64,000 bases of DNA from NCBI GenBank assembly GCA_002292285.1, contig DBBP01000027.1, positions 255,935 through 319,934 on the forward strand. Direction: 5' to 3'. The position numbers were made by a program, and so were the translations under genes. The notes beneath the pieces are model-generated. The model was not told the DNA's origin, did no database searches, and was given only the letters and a program-made list of their open reading frames with translations. The stretch is from Proteobacteria bacterium UBA981 (GTDB taxonomy: Bacteria > Pseudomonadota > Gammaproteobacteria > Ga0077536). Below are positions 1 through 7,564 of the stretch, piece after piece (position 1 is the first letter of the stretch; each line of letters opens with the position of its first letter).

Positions 1-49
1 GACCTCTGCCTTCGGAGGGCAGCACTCTATCCAGCTGAGCTACGGGCGC
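1..49 (-). tRNA. tRNA-Arg (anticodon CCG), 5' part only
   Basis: Read on the minus strand, the sequence from 49 to 1 has a seven-base acceptor strand (GCGCCCG), a TA linker, a D arm and a complete anticodon arm. The stem is CTGCC/GGCAG and the loop is CTCCGAA, which places anticodon CCG at the canonical position. It would read Arg codon CGG. The variable loop, T arm and 3' acceptor strand lie beyond the window edge, so this is a truncated view and not a broken gene. Confidence 0.9.
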
Positions 50-57
50 GTGGGCAA

Positions 58-63
58 ATTATA
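58..63 (-). promoter_or_regulatory. -10 element of tRNA-Arg promoter
   Basis: The minus strand reads TATAAT at 63-58, nine bases before the mature tRNA 5' end, so the leader would be only a few bases. No good -35 hexamer is seen 16-18 bases upstream, so only the -10 is called. Confidence 0.45.
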
Positions 64-151
64 AGCTAGTTGGCGCGAACGATTGTGCTCGATTCACGAT
101 CTCGCGGTGCGCAACGGGGAAGCCCGGCGCCTGGATTCCCTGCCTGCCGTT

Positions 152-182
152 CGCGAGACCACGAAGTGTAGGTGGTTTCGCG
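152..182. repeat. Inverted repeat, 11-bp stem, 9-nt loop
   Basis: CGCGAGACCAC at 152-162 pairs with GTGGTTTCGCG at 172-182; ten pairs are Watson-Crick and one is G-U. The loop is 163-171. It lies 18 bases before a second, perfect inverted repeat. Confidence 0.7.
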
Positions 183-200
183 CGCCGCCAATTATCGTCC

Positions 201-231
201 AATTATGTCCGCGCGCCGTGCGGACATAATT
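201..231. repeat. Perfect inverted repeat, 12-bp stem, 7-nt loop
   Basis: AATTATGTCCGC at 201-212 is the exact reverse complement of GCGGACATAATT at 220-231, around a seven-base spacer. A partial copy of the left arm (CCAATTAT) lies just upstream at 188-195. There is no T-run of terminator type. It could be an operator, a structured leader or a dispersed repeat; I cannot choose. Confidence 0.7.
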
Positions 232-397
232 TTGGCCAGGACCATCGGGGCCGGTCGAAAACCGTGCCCGCCGAAAGGACCGCGCCCAAGTCTAGAGAAA
301 GCGAGCATTTTCGCTATAATGCGCGCGGGTTTGCGCGGCGACTAGATGGCGTTTTCACCGGCCTGCACTCCACTTCGACTCAACTCGAGAGACAATC

Positions 398-1291
398 ATG
401 AGCAATCACGACGACGACGTATTCGTGCGCAATTTTTCTATGGTCCTGGTCGGGCTGGCCGTCATCGGCATTACCGCGTTCATTCTGGCCAAGATCGTCA
501 ACCGCAGCTTCCAGGAAACTCAAAACGCGAGTGAGACGGTCGCAGTCCGGATCGCGCCCATGGGCAAGGTTAATACCAGCGAGAAGGCCATCGCGATGGC
601 CAAATCCGCAAGCGCGACTGCCCATAGCGACGGTGGCAGTACTGAGGCAGCCCCGACCGCAAGCTCCCCGGGAGAAGCGACCTACAACAAAATTTGTTTT
701 TCTTGCCACGCTCAGGGTATCGCTGGTGCACCTAAATTTGGCGATATGGCAGCCTGGGAAGCGCGCCTGAATAACGGCCGAGACAGCAATATCGCCAATG
801 CAATCAATGGCTTCACCGGTTCGACCGGCATGATGCCGGCACGTGGCGGCCTGCCCTCGTTAAGCGACGAAGAGGTGACGGCGGCGGTCGATTACATGCT
901 GCAGGCCGTCGGCGGTAACGGCAGTGCAACTGAAACCAGCAGCGAGGAAGCTGCACCCGCTGTTGAAGAACAAGCGCCGCAAGCAGCCGTTGAGGACGCC
1001 GCGGACGCACCTGCTGCGGCCGACGAAGTCGCCGATAACGGGCGCGGCAAAGAAGTCTACGATGCAGCATGCTTTGTGTGCCACACGCCGGGGGCCGCCG
1101 GTGCGCCGAAGCTTGGCGACAACGAGGCCTGGGGGCCACGAGTTGAAAAGGGCATCGATACGCTCTACCACAGTTCGCTGAACGGCTTTATGGGTACGAC
1201 CGGCATGATGCCGCCTAAAGGCGGGCGCCCGGATTTCTCCGATGACGACGTTAAAGCGGCCGTCGATTACATGGTTTCCGAAGCCGAATAA
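398..1291 (+). CDS. Membrane-anchored diheme cytochrome c5
   Basis: 297 residues. One N-terminal membrane segment (about 13-34) is followed by a low-complexity tether. Two homologous class I cytochrome domains follow, with CFSCH at 100-104 and CFVCH at 225-229. Each has a downstream TGMMP motif that would give the axial Met, and each ends in the AAVDYM helix typical of the c5 family. An Ala/Glu-rich linker (about 172-214) joins the domains. Membrane-bound diheme c5 proteins pass electrons from the bc1 complex to terminal oxidases. That role is inferred here, although heme A and oxidase assembly genes lie at the other end of the window. No operon partner is seen. Confidence 0.9.
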   Translation: MSNHDDDVFVRNFSMVLVGLAVIGITAFILAKIVNRSFQETQNASETVAVRIAPMGKVNTSEKAIAMAKSASATAHSDGGSTEAAPTASSPGEATYNKICFSCHAQGIAGAPKFGDMAAWEARLNNGRDSNIANAINGFTGSTGMMPARGGLPSLSDEEVTAAVDYMLQAVGGNGSATETSSEEAAPAVEEQAPQAAVEDAADAPAAADEVADNGRGKEVYDAACFVCHTPGAAGAPKLGDNEAWGPRVEKGIDTLYHSSLNGFMGTTGMMPPKGGRPDFSDDDVKAAVDYMVSEAE

Positions 1292-1513
1292 GCCTGTCAG
1301 CACAGCGGTAACGACTTCGCGCCGGGGTTCCTCGGCGCCAGGTACAGTTTGCTTTCGGACCTCTTAGTTCGCACGTTTTGGCGGTCCCTTGGGCGCTCGG
1401 CCGTGCGCGCCGTTTCGACGCTTATAGCCTTCTATAGCTGTGTCGCAGGGGACTAACGTCCGTTCTGTCGGAGCGGATATTCTGCCTCGCGTGGCCGCAA
1501 ATCAGGCTTTTTC

Positions 1514-3673
1514 CTACACCACTTCGAGCCCAGCGTAGGCCGCGACCAACCACTTGGTACCCTCGGCTTCGAAATTGACCTGCACCCGGGAATGCTCGCC
1601 ATGCCCCTCGAGATGCAGGACCACACCTTCGCCAAAAATACGATGCGCGACGCGCTGGCCGAGTTGGAGACCATAGGCGTTCTCGGCGTCGTCGTTTGCG
1701 AGGTAGGAAGAGCGACCACTTGAGACCCGTCCACCAAGGCGCACTTCGTCGAATAACTCGGCCGGGATTTCACGCAAAAATCTGGAGGGCTGCGGATAGT
1801 AATCCGAGCCGTGCAGGCGGCGCGACTCAGCGTGGGTGATGACGAGTTTGCGCATCGCGCGAGTAATGCCGACATAACACAGGCGCCGCTCTTCCTCGAG
1901 CTGGGCCGGATCTTCACTTGAGCGTTGATGAGGGAATAGACCTTCTTCAACCCCAACCAGAAAGACCTGCGGAAATTCTAGGCCCTTGGCTGAGTGCAGA
2001 GTCATCATCTGTACGCAATCGGTGTGTGCGTCCGCCTGGCCCTCACCACTTTCCAGCGCCGCGTGGGTCAAGAACGCTGCGAGTATCGGAATCTCGTCGT
2101 CTTCGGCGGCCGGCGAGAAGTCGCGCGCTGCCGTGACAAGCTCTTCCAGGTTCTCGATACGGTCGAGCCCGCGCTCGCCTTTTTCTTTCTTGTAGTGATC
2201 GATTAGCCCGCTCATGCCGATGATATGTTCCAACAACTCAGGCAACTCGAGCGACTCGACCGCGACACTCATGCGATCGATCAAGTCCATAAAGCGTTGC
2301 AGCGCACCGAGTGCGCGCGCAGTTAATTCCCGTGTCTCGATGAGCTGGCGCGCTGCTTCCCACAGGGTAATACGCTCGCGCCGGGCAACGGCCCGCACTT
2401 CCTCGATGCTGCGCAGACCGATCCCGCGGGTCGGTACGTTCACGATGCGTTCAAACGCCGCGTCGTCGATACGCGAGGTGGCCAACCGCACATACGAGAG
2501 CGCATCCTTGATCTCGGCGCGTTCGTAGAAGCGAAATCCGCCGTACACCCGATAAGGTAAATCGGCCTGGCGCAGGGCATCCTCTAGTACGCGCGATTGC
2601 GCGCTGACTCGATAGAGCACTGCACATTCGGACAGACGTCCGCCGTGGTCACGCCATTGCACGGTACGGTCAACAACAAACCGGGCTTCGTCGAGATCGT
2701 TGTAAGCGGCGTACAGCGTAATCGGCTCACCCTTGCCAATATCCGTCCAGAGCTGCTTACCGAGTCGGGTCGGATTATTGGAAATGAGTTCGTTGGCGGC
2801 ACTCAGAATCGTCGAGGTCGAGCGATAATTCTGTTCCAGACGGGTAATTTCGTGGCGCGGAAAATCATCCTGAAAGCTCTGCATGTTCTCTACGCGAGCG
2901 CCGCGCCAGCTGTAGATCGATTGGTCGTCATCCCCAACAACGAAAATGATGCCGTCGTCACCCACAAGTTGTTTGAGCCAGGCGTACTGCAGGGCGTTGG
3001 TATCCTGAAACTCGTCCACCAGGACGTGCCAGAATCGCTCGCGATAGTGACGCAGCAAACCAGGCGTCGACTGCCACAGTTCGTGGGCACGCAACAGCAG
3101 CTCGGCGAAATCGACCAGTCCTGCACGTTCACAGGCTTCTTCATAGGCCTGATAGATATCGATCATGGTGCGCAGGCTGGCGTCGCCATAGTCATCGATA
3201 TGGGCGGGGCGCTGGCCGTCATCCTTACGCGCGCTGATAAACCATTGCGCCTCTTTGGCTGGCCACTCGTTGTCGTCCAGATTGAGTCCACGAATAACCC
3301 GCTTGACGACCCGCAACTGGTCTTCGGAGTCGATAATCTGAAAATGCTGGCTAAGCCCCGCTTCGCGCCAGTGTGCGCGCAAAATACGGTGCGCGATGTT
3401 GTGAAATGTGCCGACCCACATACCGCCTATGGGACGCCCGGTCAGGGCCTCGATACGCCCACGCATTTCTGCCGAAGCTTTGTTCGTAAACGTAACTGCA
3501 AGAATGCCCAGCGGCGACGCCTCGCCAGTCTGCAATGCCCAGGCGATGCGATGCACCAGGACGCGGGTCTTGCCGCTGCCGGCGCCTGCCAATACGAGGT
3601 TTTGTGGCGCAGCTGAAGTGACTGCGAGACGCTGGTGCTCATTTAGCGGAGCGAGGATCGAATCATCTTGCAT
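1514..3673 (-). CDS. uvrD: DNA helicase II UvrD
   Basis: 719 residues, the normal UvrD length (E. coli 720). Superfamily 1A helicase motifs are in place: Walker A AGAGSGKT at 29-36, the TFTNKA motif Ia near 61-66, Walker B DEFQD at 220-224, GDDDQSIYSWRGA, and the VTLHSAKGLEF-type motif V region read here as MTLHSAKGLEF. The C-terminal Tudor-like domain ends in the conserved WLVAAYAGLE. It unwinds DNA 3'-5' in nucleotide excision and mismatch repair. It is monocistronic and diverges from pmbA. The start is the first Met of the conserved LN..QR..V region. Confidence 0.97.
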   Translation of the reverse strand: MQDDSILAPLNEHQRLAVTSAAPQNLVLAGAGSGKTRVLVHRIAWALQTGEASPLGILAVTFTNKASAEMRGRIEALTGRPIGGMWVGTFHNIAHRILRAHWREAGLSQHFQIIDSEDQLRVVKRVIRGLNLDDNEWPAKEAQWFISARKDDGQRPAHIDDYGDASLRTMIDIYQAYEEACERAGLVDFAELLLRAHELWQSTPGLLRHYRERFWHVLVDEFQDTNALQYAWLKQLVGDDGIIFVVGDDDQSIYSWRGARVENMQSFQDDFPRHEITRLEQNYRSTSTILSAANELISNNPTRLGKQLWTDIGKGEPITLYAAYNDLDEARFVVDRTVQWRDHGGRLSECAVLYRVSAQSRVLEDALRQADLPYRVYGGFRFYERAEIKDALSYVRLATSRIDDAAFERIVNVPTRGIGLRSIEEVRAVARRERITLWEAARQLIETRELTARALGALQRFMDLIDRMSVAVESLELPELLEHIIGMSGLIDHYKKEKGERGLDRIENLEELVTAARDFSPAAEDDEIPILAAFLTHAALESGEGQADAHTDCVQMMTLHSAKGLEFPQVFLVGVEEGLFPHQRSSEDPAQLEEERRLCYVGITRAMRKLVITHAESRRLHGSDYYPQPSRFLREIPAELFDEVRLGGRVSSGRSSYLANDDAENAYGLQLGQRVAHRIFGEGVVLHLEGHGEHSRVQVNFEAEGTKWLVAAYAGLEVV

Positions 3674-3947
3674 ATTTGGCTTGCTTGACCTGTTGCCTGA
3701 AGAACGCGCAGTGCTAGCAGTTTATTGGCCGCGCCACGGACAACTGAGTAGCGACGAGTTCACTATGGGGAGCTCGTTTCGTCCCAAGGGCAACGGGACA
3801 TTGGGTGCTAACTCAAAACGTCGCGATGTGCCGCGTGGAGTTTTATCTACAGTTTGGCTGACTCAGCTAGTGTACTCGCCAGCGCAGCCAGCCCAAAGGC
3901 CACCATCAGCTTCGCCAGTGCCAGGCGAAGCGGTTACGATACCGCCC

Positions 3948-5297
3948 ATGAATGCACCTGTGACAACTGACTTCAATCACCCCGAAACACTCGATCGGAT
4001 TGCCTGTGAGACGCTGGAAATGGCCAACGCCGGTGGCCCGGCGGAAGTCGAGATTGGCGCCTCGGCCGGAGAAGGTTTCAGCATTAGCGTGCGCGGCGGC
4101 GCGGCTGAAACGGTCGAGTATGAGCGCGACAAGTCACTCGCCGTGACGATTTACCTCGATGGCCAGAAAGGCAGCGCAACGACTTCGGATTTCAGTTCCA
4201 AAGCACTTGCCGAGACGGTCGCTGCGGCACGCCGCATTGCCGAGCACGGCGAGAGTGATCCCTACGCTGGCCTGGTAGAACATAAATTTCTCGCCACCGC
4301 AGTGCCCGATTTGGATCTCGATCACCCGTGGGATATGGATGCCAATGCGGCCATCAAACTCGCCATCGACTGTGAGCGCGCCGCGCTCGACTTTGACTCG
4401 CGCGTTAATCAATCGGATGGGGCCAGCATCAATCGTTATCGGGGTACGCGCGCGTACGCGAACAGCCATGGATTTCACGCCGCCTATCGCGGTACGCGCC
4501 ATGGCATCAGTCAGGTCATGATCGGCAGCGACGAGTCCGGCGCGATGCAGCGTGGCTATTGGTTTGCCAATGGCCGCGATGCAGCACAGTTTGAGGCCGT
4601 CGAGTCGATCGGATTAAGGGCGGCAGAACGGACGGCCGCGAAAATTGGCGCACGAAAAATCGCGACGACAGAAATGCCGGTGTTATTCGAACCGCGCCTC
4701 GCTGCGGGATTGATCGGTCATTTACTTGGCGCGATTTCCGGCGGCGCGCAGTATCGCAAAGCGTCCTTCCTGCTCGATGCCCTGGGCGAAGCTGTACTCC
4801 CTGCGCAACTCGACTTGGTTGAACGGCCACATATTCACGGTGCCACGGCCAGCGCGCCGTTCGACGGCGATGGCGTTGCGACTTTCGATAAAACCATCGT
4901 CGAGGGGGGGCGCCTGGCGAGCTACATACTCAGCGGATATTCGGCGCGTCGTCTGGGTCTGGAACCAACTGGCAATGCCGGTGGTACACATAATCTCCTA
5001 CTGACACCGGGTACGCGTAGCTTCGAAGAAATTATCGCTTCGCTGGATCGCGCGTTGCTGGTCACCGACCTGATGGGTTTTGGTGTCAATGCCGTGACGG
5101 GCGATTATTCGCGTGGGGCAAGCGGGTTTCTTGTCGAAAATGGCGAGATAGCCTACCCGGTTGAAGAGATCACGATCGCCGGGAACCTGAAAGACATCCT
5201 GCTCGGCATTGTTGAGGTCGGGGCCGACGTCGACAACAGCCTCAGTTTGCGCACCGGGTCGATTCTTGTCGACCGCCTCGCGATCGCAGGCAACTAG
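3948..5297 (+). CDS. pmbA: Metalloprotease-related protein PmbA (TldE)
   Basis: 449 residues from the ATG at 3948, matching the family length of about 450. The reading frame stays open upstream, but that part is antisense to uvrD and unlike PmbA. Family hallmarks include the N-terminal AEVE.G...G.S..VR region, GASIFR-like glycine patches, SYSARRLGL, TGNAGG, and the C-terminal GDYSRGASGF and EITIAGNLKD motifs. PmbA/TldE pairs with the zinc protease TldD; the pair helps mature microcin B17 and degrades CcdA in E. coli. TldD is not in the window. PmbA itself lacks the TldD zinc HExxxH, as expected. Confidence 0.95.
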   Translation: MNAPVTTDFNHPETLDRIACETLEMANAGGPAEVEIGASAGEGFSISVRGGAAETVEYERDKSLAVTIYLDGQKGSATTSDFSSKALAETVAAARRIAEHGESDPYAGLVEHKFLATAVPDLDLDHPWDMDANAAIKLAIDCERAALDFDSRVNQSDGASINRYRGTRAYANSHGFHAAYRGTRHGISQVMIGSDESGAMQRGYWFANGRDAAQFEAVESIGLRAAERTAAKIGARKIATTEMPVLFEPRLAAGLIGHLLGAISGGAQYRKASFLLDALGEAVLPAQLDLVERPHIHGATASAPFDGDGVATFDKTIVEGGRLASYILSGYSARRLGLEPTGNAGGTHNLLLTPGTRSFEEIIASLDRALLVTDLMGFGVNAVTGDYSRGASGFLVENGEIAYPVEEITIAGNLKDILLGIVEVGADVDNSLSLRTGSILVDRLAIAGN

Positions 5298-5598
5298 ATT
5301 TTGTCAGCATCGTTATCAGCGATGCGCACCGGGTCGATTTTGCACTTTTGATCCGGGCAAGATAACGACTCCGTAACTCGGACAGGCAACTCACAATTAC
5401 CTTGCTGGAGTGTGGCGCGAGTCGTGATCTCTCCTGCCAGGTAGTACGCAATCCGAGGCGTAGCGACTCGCGCTCTGCATACGCGTTGGTTAAGCTTCGG
5501 GCTTCCTGCGCGCGCGGCGCAAAGAAATGCGATCCGCGAATTACGCTGGCCTGGCCTGCGCGGCAAACGATCTGGAACTGGCCGCCGCAAACATTAGC
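5294..5598 (-). pseudogene. Possible frameshifted remnant of an unknown small gene
   Basis: The 333-base gap between pmbA and moxR has no intact gene. On the minus strand, two adjacent frames look protein-like in turn. One is open from 5598 and reads about 47 residues of coding quality, including GSHFFAPRAQEARSL and AYAERESLRLG. The next frame takes over near 5450 and reads IAYYLAGEITTRATL to a TAG at 5294, with a CPDQKC motif. The two parts join smoothly if one base is lost or gained near 5450. The first part begins after a TAG and has no start codon. I do not recognise the family; all of this is inference from composition and readability. Confidence 0.28.
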
Positions 5599-5630
5599 CT
5601 AAGCGGTCGCGTGCACTGTTCAACCAATGG

Positions 5631-6608
5631 ATGACCACTACCGTGACAGTTCTTGAGAGCCGAAACCCAGCTGCCGGCAGCGCCCTCGACACCCGCGATC
5701 AGATTCAGAACGCTATCACGCAGGCGGGGCGCGTGGTGGTCGGGAAGTCGAACGAGATTCGTCTGGCATTAACCTGCCTGCTCGCGCGGGGACACCTGCT
5801 TATTGAGGATCAGCCTGGCGTCGGTAAGACCACCCTCGCGCATCTGCTTGCGCGGCTCCTCGGGCTCGATTTTCAACTTGTGCAGTTCACCAGCGATTTG
5901 CTGCCCGCGGACGTCACCGGGGTTTATGTCTACGATCGTGACAGCAGCAAATTCATTTTTCACCCCGGGCCGATATTTACTAACGTTGTTCTCGCCGACG
6001 AAATCAATCGCGCTACGCCGCGTGCTCAAAGCGCGCTGCTTGAAGCGATGGAAGAGCAACAGGTCACAATAGAAAACGAGACTCATTTGCTCGCCAAGCC
6101 GTTCTTCGTCATCGCGACGCAAAACCCCGTTGAGCAAGTGGGGACGTTTCCGCTACCAGAATCGCAACTCGACCGCTTCCTGATGCGCATCTCACTTGGT
6201 TATCCGGATTGGCGCTCCGAGCGGGCGTTGCTGACCGGCGAGGATCGACGCGCAATGCTGGCCGGACTGGCGCCACTTCTTGATGCCGGTTCGCTACTTG
6301 CCCTGCAAGCCCAGGTTCAACGCATTCACCTTTCCGATCCGCTGCTCGATTACGTCCAGGATTTAATCGCCTATACGCGCCAATCCGGAGCGTTCGTTAC
6401 CGGGCTGTCACCTCGCGCCGGGCTCGCCCTGATACGTGCGGCAAGCGCCTGGGCTATGGTCGACGGCCGCACCCATGCTCTACCGGACGACATTCAGGCC
6501 GTGCTGCCAGCAGTGATCGAACACCGTCTGCGTACCGTCCAGGACCAGCGCACCCGCGAGCCAGGTTATGTGAGCGAGACCCTGCTTAACGCAGTGCCGA
6601 TCCCGTGA
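5631..6608 (+). CDS. MoxR-family AAA+ ATPase
   Basis: 325 residues. Walker A GVGKT at 63-67, Walker B LADEIN at 121-126, and the MoxR signatures LLEAMEEQQVT and FATQNP-type sensor 1 (IATQNPVEQVGTFPLPESQLDRF) are all present, split by ordinary sequence. MoxR ATPases act as chaperone-like remodelers of partners, often together with DUF58 and von Willebrand-type proteins. It is the first gene of a three-gene operon: its TGA overlaps the GTG start of the DUF58 gene. The substrate is unknown. The downstream transglutaminase makes the envelope the likely place of action, which is an inference. Confidence 0.93.
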   Translation: MTTTVTVLESRNPAAGSALDTRDQIQNAITQAGRVVVGKSNEIRLALTCLLARGHLLIEDQPGVGKTTLAHLLARLLGLDFQLVQFTSDLLPADVTGVYVYDRDSSKFIFHPGPIFTNVVLADEINRATPRAQSALLEAMEEQQVTIENETHLLAKPFFVIATQNPVEQVGTFPLPESQLDRFLMRISLGYPDWRSERALLTGEDRRAMLAGLAPLLDAGSLLALQAQVQRIHLSDPLLDYVQDLIAYTRQSGAFVTGLSPRAGLALIRAASAWAMVDGRTHALPDDIQAVLPAVIEHRLRTVQDQRTREPGYVSETLLNAVPIP

Positions 6609-7564
6609 ACGCCGCAGCCGCGCCAGCGAGCGAGATCCAGCTTCTCGACCGTCGACGTGTGTATATTTTTCCAAGCCGGCCGGGCTTCATTCTCGCGCTG
6701 ATGCTGATCATCATCCTGCTCGGCGCGATCAACTACGACAACGCACTGGCCTATCTGCTGGCATTCCTGCTCAGCGGCCTCGTCATGGTTGCCATGCTAC
6801 ATACTTTCGCCAATCTGGCCGGGTTGCGTTTCCTTGGCGCACGGGCAGAACCTGTTTTTGTCGGCGACCGGGCTCAGTTCGAATGTCTGTTGGACAACGA
6901 TAGTGGACGACACCGGCTACAGTTATTCCTCAAACATTGGCCGCGCAAACTCAATCGCCATCAGCGCCGCTACCTTCGCCAGTTCGAAACTCGCTTCAAC
7001 ATTTCCGCCCGCACGCTCGGTAGCGCCAGTGTTGCGGTCGATGCCGAGCGTCGTGGCTGGCTGGCGCTCGAGCGCGTGACGCTGCACAGCCAATTTCCAC
7101 TTGGCATCCTGCGCGCTTGGGCTTATTTCCAATCGGACGCGCGCTGCCTGGTTTATCCGCTGCCGCGCGGCGATCTACCGCTACCCGTGGCCAGCGCTGC
7201 GGCGACGGGCAGCGCCGCCCAAACGGATCTCGGCAACGACGACTTTGCCGGCCTCAGACCGTATCGGCCGGGTGATCCGGTACGCGCGATAGCGTGGAAA
7301 AGTCTGGCTAAAGATCAGCAATTGATGGTCAAACGATTTCACGGCCAGACCACCGCGCGTTTATGGTTGGAGTGGTCCGCCGTCTCTGCGATATCGGGGA
7401 CCGAAGCACGCCTGTCGCAACTCACTGCGTGGGTGCTAGAGGCGGAACAACGAGGCTCGAGTTACGGTCTCGACATCCCTGACATCCACATCGAATTCGG
7501 CTACGGGCAGCAGCACCGAGACGCTTGTTTGCGCGCGCTCGCGTTGTTTAAACCGCGGGTATGA
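6605..7564 (+). CDS. DUF58 domain membrane protein
   Basis: 319 residues from a GTG that overlaps the moxR stop. Two membrane segments lie near the N terminus (about 27-42 and 47-66). The DUF58 hallmark GLRPYRPGDPVRAIAWKSLA falls at 217-236. The family is a standard partner of MoxR ATPases and resembles von Willebrand factor A proteins, but its biochemical role is not settled. Its stop overlaps the ATG of the transglutaminase gene (ATGA), so the three are translationally coupled. Confidence 0.9.
   Translation: MNAAAAPASEIQLLDRRRVYIFPSRPGFILALMLIIILLGAINYDNALAYLLAFLLSGLVMVAMLHTFANLAGLRFLGARAEPVFVGDRAQFECLLDNDSGRHRLQLFLKHWPRKLNRHQRRYLRQFETRFNISARTLGSASVAVDAERRGWLALERVTLHSQFPLGILRAWAYFQSDARCLVYPLPRGDLPLPVASAAATGSAAQTDLGNDDFAGLRPYRPGDPVRAIAWKSLAKDQQLMVKRFHGQTTARLWLEWSAVSAISGTEARLSQLTAWVLEAEQRGSSYGLDIPDIHIEFGYGQQHRDACLRALALFKPRV

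Larger units (their letters stand above)
50..397. other. Intergenic region between divergent tRNA-Arg and cytochrome c5
   Basis: About 350 bases without a credible gene. It holds the tRNA promoter, two strong inverted repeats (152-182 and 201-231) and a TATAAT at 315-320. The TATAAT suits a promoter for the cytochrome gene starting at 398, but no recognisable -35 accompanies it. Because the flanking genes diverge, the hairpins are not obvious terminators. Confidence 0.6.

Noticed and set aside
1319..1338. GCGCCG/CGGCGC hairpin between cytochrome c5 and uvrD
   Set aside because: Six pairs with an eight-base loop and no T-run; common by chance at this base composition.
2597..3616. Rightward open frame of 339 codons
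   Set aside because: It is entirely antisense to uvrD, has no family match, and such frames are expected by chance opposite GC-rich genes.
3408..3947. 180-codon N-terminal extension of pmbA
   Set aside because: It is mostly antisense to uvrD and unlike PmbA; the ATG at 3948 gives the family length.
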